Positions 42,386 through 51,417 of a DNA stretch of 64,000 nt are shown here, in pieces (within the stretch, counting starts at the first letter, position 1; each line of letters opens with the position of its first letter). The stretch lies in assembly GCF_001641615.1 (NCBI RefSeq), contig NZ_LRRU01000020.1, forward strand, positions 454,525 through 518,524, read 5' to 3'. The notes beneath the pieces are model-generated. The model worked only from the letters and a program-made list of their open reading frames with translations. It was not told the DNA's origin and ran no database searches. A program made the position numbers and the translations under genes. The DNA is from Pseudoalteromonas gelatinilytica (GTDB lineage Bacteria > Pseudomonadota > Gammaproteobacteria > Enterobacterales > Alteromonadaceae).

Positions 42386-44350
42386 ATGACAACAAAATCA
42401 TTGAAAAAAATTCTCGTTGCCAACCGTGGTGAAATTGCCTGCCGAGTTATGCGTACAGCAAAGCAAATGGGCTTAACAACGGTTGCAGTGTACTCAGATG
42501 CTGATAAACATGCTCAGCACGTAAAGCTTGCTGATGAGGCGTATCACATTGGTCCTGCGCCAAGTAAAGACTCGTACTTAGTGGCAGACAAAATCATCGA
42601 TGTTGCAAAACAAGCAGGTGTTGATTGTATTCACCCAGGTTATGGTTTTTTATCTGAGAACTGTGACTTTGCGCTCGCGTGTGAGAAAAATGATATCGCC
42701 TTTATTGGCCCGCCAGCATCCAGCATTGAAGCCATGGGTTCAAAAACCCGCGCTAAAGAAATTATGCACCAAGCAAATGTACCTTTAGTGCCTGGTTATT
42801 ATGGTAACAATCAAGATACTGATTTCTTACAAGCTGAAGCTGAAAAAATTGGTTACCCGGTACTGATTAAAGCTGCTTTTGGTGGCGGTGGTAAAGGTAT
42901 GCGAGTTGTAGAACACGCTAAAGACTTTATCGGTGCACTTGAAGGTGCAAAACGTGAAGCAAAAGCCGGTTTTGGTAACGATTTAGTACTGTTAGAGCGT
43001 TATGTCACCAAACCTCGCCATGTTGAAGTACAAGTTTTTGCCGATAGTCATCGTAACTGTGTGTACTTAGGCGACCGAGACTGCTCATTACAGCGTCGTC
43101 ACCAAAAAGTAATTGAAGAAGCCCCTGCTCCGGGTTTATCTGATGCGCTTCGTAGAGAAATGGGTGAAGCGGCGGTACGTTGTGCCCAAGCGATTAACTA
43201 TCGCGGAGCAGGTACTGTTGAGTTTTTATTATGCGGTGATGAATTCTTCTTCATGGAGATGAACACCCGTTTACAAGTAGAGCACCCAGTAACAGAAATG
43301 GTAACCGGTGTTGATTTGGTGAATTGGCAAATCAATATTGCGGCAGGTGAAGTTTTACCACTTAGCCAAGCCGATATTAAGCTACAAGGTCACAGCTTTG
43401 AAGCGCGTATTTATGCAGAAGATCCAAGTAATGACTTTATTCCGTGTTCTGGCCACATTGATGCCCTATTTACACCGAACGAATCTGAGTTTGTACGTAT
43501 AGATACAGGGATTGCCGCGGGTGATGAAATTAGCCCGTTCTACGATCCTATGATTGCTAAGTTAATTGTTCATGACGATACCCGTGAGGCAGCGCTTGAG
43601 CGTTTATCAAAAGCACTAGAGCAATTCCACCTATCAGGTTTTAGCTGTAACGTTAATTTCTTACATAATCTTGCTAACCACCCTACTTTTCAAGCAGGTG
43701 CACCCGATACGCACTTTATTGAAGACCAAGGTGAGCGCCTTGTTGCTAAAAGTGAGCAACAGTCTGTTATTGCAACTGTTGTGGCAGCCTATGCGTATGC
43801 ACATCAACTAAAAGGTGAAAGCAGTAGCCCATGGCAACAATTAACAGGCTTTATGCTAAACAGTGACGCTAAGACAACGATTCCGTTTGTTGATTTAAAT
43901 GTTCATGCTGTTAAGGCCTCAGAAGGCTTTAAAATCAACCTAGATGGAGTTGACTATACAACTTCAGGTAGCATTGAAAATGGCCTTGCGAACTTAGTCG
44001 TTAATGGCGAAAAAGTCGTCGCTCATATTAATCAAACAGACTCTCACATCACAGTGATGTACAAAGCTCAACAAACGGTGCTAGAGCTGATTGATAAACA
44101 CTATATTAGTGAACACGAAAGTGATGCACTACCACTTGCTGCGCCACTCAATGGTACTGTTGTTAAGCATTTGGTTGAGGTGGGTAGTACGGTTGCTAAA
44201 GGTGATGCGGTTATCATCATCGAAGCAATGAAAATGGAATACACCCTTAATGCCCCGCATGATGGTGTATTAACGAGCTACTGCTTTGCTGAAGGTGAAC
44301 TGGTGAGTCATGGTGATATGCTCGCGATTGTTGAAGAGCCGGAGGCGTAA
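42386..44350 (+). CDS. liuD: Methylcrotonyl-CoA carboxylase, biotin carboxylase/carrier subunit
   Basis: LiuD carboxylates its own biotin with ATP and bicarbonate. Of 654 residues, the first 450 are biotin carboxylase (K-I-L-V-A-N-R-G-E-I-A-C-R-V, glycine-rich G-G-G-G-K-G-M-R, E-M-N-T-R-L-Q-V-E-H). A linker follows, then the biotinyl domain (about 580-650) with E-A-M-K-M-E, where about Lys616 carries biotin. Its stop overlaps the liuE start by one base (TAATG). Confidence 0.96.
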   Translation: MTTKSLKKILVANRGEIACRVMRTAKQMGLTTVAVYSDADKHAQHVKLADEAYHIGPAPSKDSYLVADKIIDVAKQAGVDCIHPGYGFLSENCDFALACEKNDIAFIGPPASSIEAMGSKTRAKEIMHQANVPLVPGYYGNNQDTDFLQAEAEKIGYPVLIKAAFGGGGKGMRVVEHAKDFIGALEGAKREAKAGFGNDLVLLERYVTKPRHVEVQVFADSHRNCVYLGDRDCSLQRRHQKVIEEAPAPGLSDALRREMGEAAVRCAQAINYRGAGTVEFLLCGDEFFFMEMNTRLQVEHPVTEMVTGVDLVNWQINIAAGEVLPLSQADIKLQGHSFEARIYAEDPSNDFIPCSGHIDALFTPNESEFVRIDTGIAAGDEISPFYDPMIAKLIVHDDTREAALERLSKALEQFHLSGFSCNVNFLHNLANHPTFQAGAPDTHFIEDQGERLVAKSEQQSVIATVVAAYAYAHQLKGESSSPWQQLTGFMLNSDAKTTIPFVDLNVHAVKASEGFKINLDGVDYTTSGSIENGLANLVVNGEKVVAHINQTDSHITVMYKAQQTVLELIDKHYISEHESDALPLAAPLNGTVVKHLVEVGSTVAKGDAVIIIEAMKMEYTLNAPHDGVLTSYCFAEGELVSHGDMLAIVEEPEA

Positions 44351-45255
44351 TGGCACAGTTTCCTGATTTTGTTCGCATTGTAGAAGTTGGCGCCAGAGAC
44401 GGTTTGCAAAATGAAGCCGCCGTTAGCACTCAAGATAAAGTCGCTCTTATCAACGGCCTTGCAGATGCAGGCCTTAAAGATATTGAAGCAGGCGCCTTTG
44501 TGTCACCTAAATGGGTGCCACAAATGGCTGACTCTTGCGATGTAATAAGCGCGTTAAGTTTGCCAGACGTTAATTTAAGTGCCCTCACCCCAAATTTACG
44601 AGGTGCAGAGGCGGCAAAACAAGTCGGCATACAAGAATTTGCTATCTTTACAGCAGCAAGTGAAGCGTTTTGTCAAAAGAACATTAACTGCTCTATTGAT
44701 GAAAGTATTGATCGCTTTAAAGATGTTATGGCTTTTGCCAAAGCGAATAGCATTCGTGTTAGAGGTTATGTTAGCTGCGTTATGGGTTGCCCATATCAAG
44801 GTGATGTCGACTACAATGATGTATTAAACGTCTCAAAGCGATTACTTGAGCTTGGTTGTTACGAAATTAGCCTAGGTGACACCATTGGTGTAGGTACAGC
44901 GAGAAAAGTCGATGAGTTATTAGATTTACTCTTGCAACATATTGATAAATCTAAACTCGCTGTACATTTTCACGACACCTACGGGCAAGCGCTCACAAAT
45001 ATTTACACCGCCCTAAGCCGCGGTATAGCAACGGTTGACAGTGCCGTTGCAGGCCTTGGGGGTTGCCCTTATGCCAAAGGGGCGTCAGGAAATGTTGCCA
45101 CTGAAGATGTAGTTTACTTACTGCAAGGGCTTGGCATAGAGCATGGAATTGATTTAGAAAGACTGGCGAAAGCTGGTTGGGCTATTTGCAGTGCATTAAA
45201 TAAACAACCTGTCAGCAAGGTATCACTTGCTCTAAAGAACACTCAGAATAATTAA
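44350..45255 (+). CDS. liuE: Hydroxymethylglutaryl-CoA lyase
   Basis: LiuE splits HMG-CoA into acetyl-CoA and acetoacetate. The 301-residue TIM-barrel protein begins [15 protein letters not shown], has G-D-T-I-G-V-G and H-F-H-D-T-Y-G-Q-A for metal binding, and the family signature [12 protein letters not shown] with the active-site Cys, followed by G-N-V-A-T-E-D-V. It is coupled to liuD by stop-start overlap. Confidence 0.95.
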   Translation: MAQFPDFVRIVEVGARDGLQNEAAVSTQDKVALINGLADAGLKDIEAGAFVSPKWVPQMADSCDVISALSLPDVNLSALTPNLRGAEAAKQVGIQEFAIFTAASEAFCQKNINCSIDESIDRFKDVMAFAKANSIRVRGYVSCVMGCPYQGDVDYNDVLNVSKRLLELGCYEISLGDTIGVGTARKVDELLDLLLQHIDKSKLAVHFHDTYGQALTNIYTALSRGIATVDSAVAGLGGCPYAKGASGNVATEDVVYLLQGLGIEHGIDLERLAKAGWAICSALNKQPVSKVSLALKNTQNN

Positions 45256-45266
45256 GGAGTAGGCTC

Positions 45267-45965
45267 ATGGCCGGTTTCGATAAAGTGGTTTCAAGTTATG
45301 AAGCTGCAATGGAAGGTTTAAAAGATGGCGATACTATCATCGCTGGTGGCTTTGGCTTGTGTGGTATTCCTGAGGGACTTATCAGTGAAATTAAGCGTAA
45401 ACAGACTAAAAATCTAACCGTTGTTTCAAACAACTGCGGTGTTGATGATTTCGGCTTAGGTATTTTACTTCACGATAAGCAAATTAAAAAAATCATCGCG
45501 TCTTATGTAGGTGAAAATGCGCTTTTCGAAAAACAACTACTCGATGGCGAAATTGATGTGGTTTTAACACCACAAGGTACACTCGCTGAGAAGATGCGTG
45601 CCGGTGGTGCGGGTATTCCTGCGTTTTATACTGCAACAGGATACGGCACTCCGGTTGCAGAAGGTAAAGAAGTTAAAGAATTTGATGGTCGCCCGTATAT
45701 CTTAGAAGAGTCAATTACGGGTGAGTTTGCCATTGTTAAAGCATGGAAAGCCGACCGCTACGGTAATCTTGTATTTCGCCACACAGCTATGAATTTCAAC
45801 CCGATGGCCGCGACAGCAGGTAAAATTACCGTTGCTGAAGTTGAAGAAATTGTTGAGCCAGGTGAACTTGAGCCAAGCCAAATTCATACCCCAGGTATTT
45901 ATGTTAATCGCGTGATCAAAGGTGACTTTGAAAAACGCATTGAACGTGTAACAACTCGCGATTAA
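45267..45965 (+). CDS. scoA: 3-oxoacid CoA-transferase subunit A
   Basis: With subunit B this enzyme moves CoA from succinyl-CoA to acetoacetate, so the product of LiuE can be cleaved to acetyl-CoA. The 232 residues have the subunit A signature [17 protein letters not shown] and [17 protein letters not shown] strong ribosome-binding sequence (TTAAGGAG) precedes it, 11 bases after liuE. AtoD-type transferases are close relatives; the leucine context favours the succinyl-CoA enzyme. Confidence 0.9.
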   Translation: MAGFDKVVSSYEAAMEGLKDGDTIIAGGFGLCGIPEGLISEIKRKQTKNLTVVSNNCGVDDFGLGILLHDKQIKKIIASYVGENALFEKQLLDGEIDVVLTPQGTLAEKMRAGGAGIPAFYTATGYGTPVAEGKEVKEFDGRPYILEESITGEFAIVKAWKADRYGNLVFRHTAMNFNPMAATAGKITVAEVEEIVEPGELEPSQIHTPGIYVNRVIKGDFEKRIERVTTRD

Positions 45966-45976
45966 GGAGCAATAAA

Positions 45977-46633
45977 ATGGCATTATCACGTGAACAAGTT
46001 GCAATGCGTGTTGCACAAGAGCTACAAGATGGCTATTACGTAAACCTAGGTATTGGTATCCCTACTCTCGTTGCTAACTATGTACCTGAGGGTATCGAAG
46101 TTATGCTGCAGTCTGAAAATGGTTTATTAGGCATGGGTGCGTACCCATCAAAAGACCAAGTTGATGCAGATATGATCAACGCGGGTAAAGAAACCGTGAC
46201 AGCAGCCACAGGTGCAGCAATATTTAATAGTGCAGATAGTTTTGCCATGATACGGGGTGGTCATGTAGACTTAACGGTCTTAGGTGCATTTGAAGTTGAC
46301 CAGAACGGTAACATCGCATCGTGGATGATCCCAAAAAAGCTAATTAAAGGCATGGGTGGCGCGATGGACCTCGTTGCTGGCGCGAAGAATATTATTGTTA
46401 CGATGACTCATGCAAGCAAGCATGGCGACTCTAAGTTATTAGAAAGTTGCACTTTACCGCTAACTGGGGTTAACTGTGTAAAGAAAATCGTAACTGATTT
46501 AGCCGTACTAGAAGTTAAAGACGGCGCATTTCATCTAATCGAACGCGCTCCGGGCGTGTCAGTAGATGAAATAATTAGCAAAACGGCAGGCAAATTGCTT
46601 GTTGAAGGTGATGTTCCAGAGATGGTTTTTTAA
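45977..46633 (+). CDS. scoB: 3-oxoacid CoA-transferase subunit B
   Basis: The 218-residue partner of subunit A carries the catalytic Glu in the motif Q-S-E-N-G-L-L-G-M-G. Other family marks are N-L-G-I-G-I-P-T-L-V-A-N-Y, R-G-G-H-V-D-L-T-V-L-G-A-F-E-V-D and M-G-G-A-M-D-L-V. It follows subunit A by 11 bases, with the same TTAAGGAG ribosome-binding sequence, and is the last gene of the leucine operon. Confidence 0.92.
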   Translation: MALSREQVAMRVAQELQDGYYVNLGIGIPTLVANYVPEGIEVMLQSENGLLGMGAYPSKDQVDADMINAGKETVTAATGAAIFNSADSFAMIRGGHVDLTVLGAFEVDQNGNIASWMIPKKLIKGMGGAMDLVAGAKNIIVTMTHASKHGDSKLLESCTLPLTGVNCVKKIVTDLAVLEVKDGAFHLIERAPGVSVDEIISKTAGKLLVEGDVPEMVF

Positions 46634-46691
46634 ACCACTCACATCCCATGTACCGACCTCATTCCCAGTGCCAATGGCGCTGAGTTACCCA

Positions 46692-46719
46692 AAATCCCTC
46701 GCAAGAGGGATTTTTTTTA
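46692..46719 (+). terminator. Terminator of the liu operon
   Basis: AAATCCCTC-GCAA-GAGGGATTT followed by a run of T forms a classical intrinsic terminator 58 bases after the last stop. The rest of the 388-base gap up to 47021 is AT-rich, with no ORF or clear repeat; it must hold the promoter of the LysR-type gene. Confidence 0.9.
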
Positions 46720-47021
46720 TCTAACGTTCACGTTTCGCCGCACCATTTTGTCATATAAATAGTATAAAATGCCCTGCTTTAGTGAATTGGCAGTATCTAA
46801 TACTGAGACTATGACCTAATAGCTAAAACTGCTAAGATCACTTTTTTGCTAAACATTTGCCTAAACATAGATTAAACGAGCGATTCGCGACTGTTTTTTA
46901 TACAATATGGCAAGAGTTAGCTATATTCATTCTTTAATATCTATTTTTTTACATTTTGGGATAATAATTGCTTAGCAGTTAATTAACTAACAAGCGCTTT
47001 TGAGACTTACTGAAATTAACT

Positions 47022-47900
47022 ATGCAAACACCTATTCGTGGCCTACGCTCATTTTGTTTTGCTGCACGCACCCTTAGCTTTAAAGATGCAGCAAACCAAC
47101 TTTACCTTACACCGTCTGCCGTAAGCCATCAGATCAAACAATTAGAAGAACAATTGGGTATTGAACTGTTTGAACGTCAAACCCGTTCAATTCGTCTGAC
47201 AGCTGCAGGCAAGAATTTTTATGACTCTGTATCGCCGCTTATTAAAGCGCTAGAAAAAACCATCAACGAGTTTAGTCAGTTACAAGAAAATGTGACTATC
47301 AGTATTACGCTACCTGAGTTTTTCGCTAGTGAGCTTTTAATGCCAAAACTAAGCGAATGGACAAGCGAACATCCAAATACAAACTTACAGCTTAATACCT
47401 TAAAAACGCGTAAAGAGCTGACTAAACAAAGTGACTTGTCGATTGTATTGTCTTCGTCTAAACCGCATGAAGGCGTTGTTCATGAGCTGTTTTCACTCTC
47501 GTACACTCCAGCTTGCAACAAAGAAAACTGGCAAGCATGGCAAGAAAACCCGTTTCAGGCTTTAAATGAAGTTCCACTCATTCTTCATAAAGCACGCCCT
47601 TGGGCTTGGCACCAATGGGCAGAGCATGCTGGTATTGATGACTTTGCACCAAAGCAAATTATTCAGGTTGATAGTATGTTTGGTGTGGCACGTGCGGCGC
47701 AACAGGGTATGGGTATTGCCCTAATCCCCTTGCCAATTAGTCAAACTTGGTTTGATGAGCAATGGCTATTTAATTTCACAGATATGCCATTAAAAACAAA
47801 AGATAAATATTACTTAGTGCAACACGATCCTAGTGAAACCAATGCACAATTAGAGTTATTTATTAAATGGATGCTTGATACCTTTAAACATCTTAAATGA
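47022..47900 (+). CDS. LysR-family transcriptional regulator (GcvA-like)
   Basis: This 292-residue protein has a typical N-terminal winged helix (about 3-62: A-A-R-T-L-S-F-K-D-A-A-N-Q-L-Y-L-T-P-S-A-V-S-H-Q-I-K) and a LysR effector domain (about 90-290). The R-G-L-R-S-F start and S-x-A-V-S-H-Q resemble the GcvA branch. No target is evident: LysR regulators often control a divergent gene, but the neighbour on the left ends here and the one on the right converges. The ribosome-binding sequence is weak. Confidence 0.88.
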   Translation: MQTPIRGLRSFCFAARTLSFKDAANQLYLTPSAVSHQIKQLEEQLGIELFERQTRSIRLTAAGKNFYDSVSPLIKALEKTINEFSQLQENVTISITLPEFFASELLMPKLSEWTSEHPNTNLQLNTLKTRKELTKQSDLSIVLSSSKPHEGVVHELFSLSYTPACNKENWQAWQENPFQALNEVPLILHKARPWAWHQWAEHAGIDDFAPKQIIQVDSMFGVARAAQQGMGIALIPLPISQTWFDEQWLFNFTDMPLKTKDKYYLVQHDPSETNAQLELFIKWMLDTFKHLK

Positions 47901-47911
47901 TAAATCGTAAA

Positions 47912-47934
47912 GACCCTCAATATCATTGAGGGTC
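47912..47934. terminator. Bidirectional terminator after LysR gene
   Basis: GACCCTCAA and TTGAGGGTC form a perfect 9-base stem with a 4-base loop, between two convergent stops. Only a short T-rich stretch follows on the plus strand. Confidence 0.65.
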
Positions 47935-47947
47935 GTTTATTGAAAAT

Positions 47948-48295
47948 TTAGCTTTTAGACTTGCTGACTAAGATACTCACTTTATTTTCACCTATTTCAA
48001 AAGATGATTGTTTACCATATTCCACAATAAAAGAAGGTGTAAAATTGCTGTCAGCGAGTGTGATTGATGTTTCTACAGCTGCCGTATTATTTTGTTGTGG
48101 TATCACTGTAATTTTATAGCTAAACCCCTCACCTATAGAGATGGTCGCAGGTTTTTTTTCTTCCACCAGCATTACTGGCGATGCTAATAGCTCATTCGCT
48201 TTATAAACAGATGTTTCAACTTGAAAGCTATCAGCTGCGAAACAGCTCTTTGCTACTAGCAACGCTCCAGCTATTAAACCTAACTGTTTGTTCAT
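47948..48295 (-). CDS. Small exported protein of unknown function
   Basis: The 115-residue product starts with a signal peptide (cleavage near CFA-AD) and continues as a beta-rich domain: V-E-T-S-V-Y-K, P-A-T-I-S-I-G-E-G-F-S-Y-K-I-T-V, V-E-T-S-I-T-L and S-F-E-I-G-E-N-K-V-S-I-L-V. It has no cysteine in the mature part and is probably a small periplasmic or secreted beta-sandwich protein. I do not recognise the family. Confidence 0.7.
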   Translation of the reverse strand: MNKQLGLIAGALLVAKSCFAADSFQVETSVYKANELLASPVMLVEEKKPATISIGEGFSYKITVIPQQNNTAAVETSITLADSNFTPSFIVEYGKQSSFEIGENKVSILVSKSKS

Positions 48296-48392
48296 ATAAA
48301 TTTCCTTATCTCAATTATAGGGTTTATCCGTAATCAATATCAGTTACTAGGTTTATTTGATACAAGAAATTTCAGAATGTTAACTATCACAA

Positions 48393-48845
48393 TCAAAGCT
48401 CTCTATAATACACATCAATGGTATGTGATATAGCTTCATACCGGTTATTTTCGTGTTTAAAACAGGCTTTGCGCAGTTCCTTCTCTTCGTAGTTTTTACC
48501 TGCCACGACGACTTGATCGAGAGTTTGTGAATTTGCACAGAATTGATTTGATGAAATTGTTTCTACTTTGACTGATTCAGCTTTTGAACGCGGTAATGAA
48601 CTAGGCTTAGGATTTTGCTTCATGCCTTCAAGTAACTGAGCTTTAGTAACAGGCACAGTATCTGACCCTATGCCTGGAATATGCAATGTTTGTCTAATGG
48701 TATAGTTTTTACTTAATAATGGCGTAAGCAAAGATACATCGTTGCTCAAATAAGCCTGCTCAAAATTAAGATAAACAGCCACTTTATCTTCAGCTGCATT
48801 GGCAATAACAGGCCCTAAAAATAACAACGCAAATATCAGTTTCAT
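48393..48845 (-). CDS. Exported protein, possible SnoaL/NTF2-like fold
   Basis: This 150-residue protein has a signal peptide (cleavage near VIANA-AE). The mature part begins with a helix (V-A-V-Y-L-N-F-E-Q-A-Y-L-S-N-D) followed by L-T-P-L-L-S-K-N-Y-T-I-R, a pattern of NTF2-like cone folds, and ends in a strand I-S-H-T-I-D-V-Y-Y-R-E. Two cysteines (in F-C-A-N and K-A-C-F-K) could form a disulfide. Function is unknown; the fold call is a guess from pattern. Confidence 0.65.
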   Translation of the reverse strand: MKLIFALLFLGPVIANAAEDKVAVYLNFEQAYLSNDVSLLTPLLSKNYTIRQTLHIPGIGSDTVPVTKAQLLEGMKQNPKPSSLPRSKAESVKVETISSNQFCANSQTLDQVVVAGKNYEEKELRKACFKHENNRYEAISHTIDVYYREL

Positions 48846-49023
48846 GGTTATACGCTTATTCAGAATAAATTAAGTTATCAACTACACATACCATCATAAA
48901 GTACCGATTTTATTTTTAATTAACAACAATTTGTTTGTTTTGCGTACTCTACTCCTTTATTGTTCTTTATCGTAAACATTACCTATTTAAACCCTGTATC
49001 TGCTTTATCGGGGTCAGATCAGA

Positions 49024-49079
49024 CGGCTGACGGCTCACGGCTCACGGCTCACGGCTGACAGCTGACAGCTGACAGCTTT
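49024..49079. repeat. Heptamer tandem repeat, CGGCTCA/CGGCTGA/CAGCTGA
   Basis: Eight head-to-tail heptamers run from 49024, in the order CGGCTGA, three CGGCTCA, CGGCTGA, two CAGCTGA and a decayed CAGCTTT. The variants are grouped, as expected from slippage and local copying. The surrounding gap (48846-49107) has no ORF. Confidence 0.92.
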
Positions 49080-49107
49080 AAGACTAACTCATTACATTAG
49101 ACTAAAG

Positions 49108-49155
49108 TCTATAGGTTAAATTTCTTCATCTATTAGGTCATTTTTTATCGTTTGT
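49108..49155 (+). promoter_or_regulatory. Conserved upstream element, copy 1
   Basis: TCTATAGGTTAAATTTCTTC at 49108-49127 continues as ATCTATTAG, and TCGTTTGT follows at 49148-49155, 40 bases from the element start. The same two parts at the same 40-base spacing precede the paralogues at 52786 and 53402. The element starts 117 bases before the start codon. It is likely a shared promoter or regulator site. Confidence 0.7.
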
Positions 49156-49224
49156 TGAATCAGCGCTGTTCAATTAAAGTTCAGTTGTCGGCGATTGATA
49201 CCGATTTAAATAGAGGAAATGATT

Positions 49225-49647
49225 ATGTTTAGTACACTTATGAAACGCGTTGCACTTAGCTCTTTATTAACTTGTTCAGCTATGGCAGTGGCTGATCAAA
49301 GTGACTACAAATTGATGGTTATTGACCAATCTACACAAGCATCGGTAGAGACTAACCGTCAATACGAATTAGCATTTAACCAATGTGCGTTAAGTGTTCA
49401 AGCGAAGAATTTTACAGAAGCTGAAGCGCTTTGTTCAAAAGCAATCAGTTTACTTAGCACAAGCAAAGTACCTGCTTATAAGCGTCGTGAATTAACGTCA
49501 TTTGCGTTAAGCAACCGCGGTGTAGCTCGCATCATGTCTGAAAACGACACAGCTGCATTGTCTGACTTTTACGAAGCAGTACAAATTTCAGGTAACGAGT
49601 TAGTTGAACACAACTTAACACGTGCAAAAAAGAACTTAGCGTTATAA
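49225..49647 (+). CDS. Exported TPR-like small protein, paralogue 1
   Basis: This 140-residue protein has a signal peptide (cleavage near AMAVA-DQ) and a mature helical part with a tetratricopeptide-like pattern: C-A-L-S-V-Q-A-K-N-F-T-E-A-E-A-L-C-S-K-A-I and L-S-N-R-G-V-A-R-I-M-S-E-N-D-T-A-A-L-S-D-F-Y-E-A-V. Two cysteines flank the first helix pair. The ATG at 49225 is preferred to 49219, which overlaps the AGAGGAAA ribosome-binding sequence. It is about 80 percent similar by eye to the protein at 52786 and more distant to that at 53402. Function is unknown. Confidence 0.82.
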   Translation: MFSTLMKRVALSSLLTCSAMAVADQSDYKLMVIDQSTQASVETNRQYELAFNQCALSVQAKNFTEAEALCSKAISLLSTSKVPAYKRRELTSFALSNRGVARIMSENDTAALSDFYEAVQISGNELVEHNLTRAKKNLAL

Positions 49648-49671
49648 GTTCTCACAGAATTGTGTTGTCTC

Positions 49672-49695
49672 AAAACCCAGCCTCGGCTGGGTTTT
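49672..49695 (+). terminator. Terminator after paralogue 1
   Basis: AAAACCCAGC-CTCG-GCTGGGTTTT forms a 10-base stem ending in TTTT, 25 bases after the stop. Confidence 0.82.
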
Positions 49696-49771
49696 GTCGT
49701 ATATGTACTGATCATTTTATGCTTCTTGCAAATTCGAGTAGCAATCTAGAAATTAAGCTAAGAAGCTTACC

Positions 49772-50299
49772 TTAAGCTTCAGACAATGCTTGCTTGTAAC
49801 TTAAATCAAAATGTTTGAGCAACTGATTCAGGTAGTTCAGATTTATCTGGTTAGGTTTAAAGCCTTGTCCCTTTTCAATATTTGCTATGTGTTGTTTTAG
49901 CTTTTCTTTGTCTTTATTCCAAAAAGCAATGTTTCCTAACACAAAGTCATTCCAATACATTTTTGAACCACTTAGCTCTTCATCGGGGTCCAATACTTTT
50001 TTTGCGTGAAAAACAGCTTGTTGATAATCACCAGCTAGCCCTTCCATTTGCGCTAAATGCCACGTTAATGAGCTTTCTTTTGAGTTATTATGAGAGATAA
50101 AACGTTTTATCAGAATTGCGGCTTCAGCATGGCAACCTGATTTTTCTAACAATCTAAACCCAGCATCGTATGTCTGATCAAATTGTTGGTATGTGAGGTT
50201 CAAATCGTCTTTTAACCTTTCCTCAAGCGCTACTTTACAATCAGCAAAAGCAAGATTTGATGTAAATAATAACCCGATTGATAAAAGTCCTGTTTTCAT
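49772..50299 (-). CDS. Exported TPR-like hypothetical protein
   Basis: This 175-residue protein starts with a signal peptide (cleavage near LAFA-DC). The ATG at 50299 has AAGGAC upstream and begins the signal peptide; an in-frame ATG at 50356 does not. The mature part is helical with C-H-A-E-A-A-I-L-I-K-R-F and D-Y-Q-Q-A-V-F-H-A-K-K-V-L, matching a pair of TPR-like helices. Its relation to the three paralogues nearby is not clear from sequence. Function is unknown. Confidence 0.72.
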   Translation of the reverse strand: MKTGLLSIGLLFTSNLAFADCKVALEERLKDDLNLTYQQFDQTYDAGFRLLEKSGCHAEAAILIKRFISHNNSKESSLTWHLAQMEGLAGDYQQAVFHAKKVLDPDEELSGSKMYWNDFVLGNIAFWNKDKEKLKQHIANIEKGQGFKPNQINLNYLNQLLKHFDLSYKQALSEA

Positions 50300-50398
50300 A
50301 ATTTTGTCCTTAAAAAGTATAAGCTCCAAGTTAAAATTTACTTTAAAGCATACCAAGAAGTAAAAATAAGATTAAAATCTTAACTCATTTTTTCTGTA

Positions 50399-50841
50399 TT
50401 AAAATGAATTGTATGTATCCCAAAAACCTTTCTTCGAAGATTCAATATCTTTACTAAGCAAAACATCTTTTACGACCAATTTGTCTGGTTCGCCATTTTT
50501 TGAAAAAAGATGAAGATAAATTCCATACAATATTTGATTTCACTGGAATTCTTTGATTTATCGTAAAGTTCACTTTGCTCGATTGGTTTAAAGGAGTTTG
50601 CATGTATAAACACCACATTCAAAGTTGGGCCTTCGTTTTTATGGATTTGAGCATCGATTTGAACAAATTTAACCGCAACATTTTTGAGTTCGGGCTTCTC
50701 ACGCAATAAAAATGTTCTTGCTTTATCTTCGATTAATTCTCTCTTAATTGATGCTAAATCCCCCCAATGCATAACTTGACCAGGTGCAGAAAATGTAATC
50801 ATACTAACAAGCATTAAACTTGAAATAATTAATTTATTCAT
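50399..50841 (-). pseudogene. Frameshifted small exported protein
   Basis: The reading frame from 50841 has a signal peptide (cleavage near TFSA-PG) and runs to a stop at 50470 (123 residues). Around a run of six T on the minus strand (50503-50508) the frame is lost: adding one T there would continue it as F-S-K-N-G-E-P-D-K-L-V-V-K-D-V-L-L to a stop at 50399, giving about 147 residues with a well-formed C-terminus. This may be a real mutation, slippage that restores the frame in some cells, or a sequencing error. The protein family is not recognised. Confidence 0.65.
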
Positions 50842-50880
50842 CGTGGATCAAACCTTTGAACAACATTTTAATTGTTTTAG

Positions 50881-51321
50881 CTAAACACCGCAGATTTGGT
50901 ATACAAGACTAATTTGCTCCCACTCAGGATCGTTTTCAACCTGCAGGTGTATAGGTAATTTTGGAAACTCAGATAAGGCTGTATTGATTCTAAGACCGAC
51001 TTCGTCAACACGATTAATATAGTAATGCCATTCACGGCTTCCATTACAAGTAAATACAAGGGATAAGACAGCTAAACGATCTGAGTCAAGAGTCGCATCT
51101 AAAGCGTTCTCAAAACATTTCATCGTTTCACTTTGCTCAGTTGATGGCATTCCATTAAGGTTATCTGCATCATACTCCCATATGATAACTAATCTTTGAG
51201 GATAATCACTGTTGGCGATAAAAGGTGCCAGATCAGTTCGATAACGAATTAATCTTGGCATACCGCCATTATCACTTTCTGCTATATTCCATGGTGCTGA
51301 ATTGGCTGCTGGGATTTTCAT
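50881..51321 (-). CDS. DUF695-domain protein
   Basis: This 146-residue soluble protein matches the DUF695 pattern: V-I-I-W-E-Y-D, N-G-M-P-S-T-E-Q-S-E-T-M-x-x-F-E-N-A-L, V-F-T-C-N-G-S-R-E-W-H-Y-Y and, at the end, V-E-N-D-P-E-W-E-Q-I-S-L-V-Y. The family has no settled function; it is common in scattered genes next to hypothetical or immunity-like proteins, as here. No signal peptide is present. Confidence 0.78.
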   Translation of the reverse strand: MKIPAANSAPWNIAESDNGGMPRLIRYRTDLAPFIANSDYPQRLVIIWEYDADNLNGMPSTEQSETMKCFENALDATLDSDRLAVLSLVFTCNGSREWHYYINRVDEVGLRINTALSEFPKLPIHLQVENDPEWEQISLVYQICGV

Positions 51322-51417
51322 TGATGAATTCCTTTGTATAAATGTTTATGTGCAAATCTATATTTCAAAAATTTCGAGTAAAATACATCCTAAACAGAAT
51401 AAAGCGATTAATCAGGC

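Noticed and set aside
49024..49079. Possible CRISPR or iteron origin
   Set aside because: Heptamers are directly adjacent, variable, and no replication or Cas gene is near.
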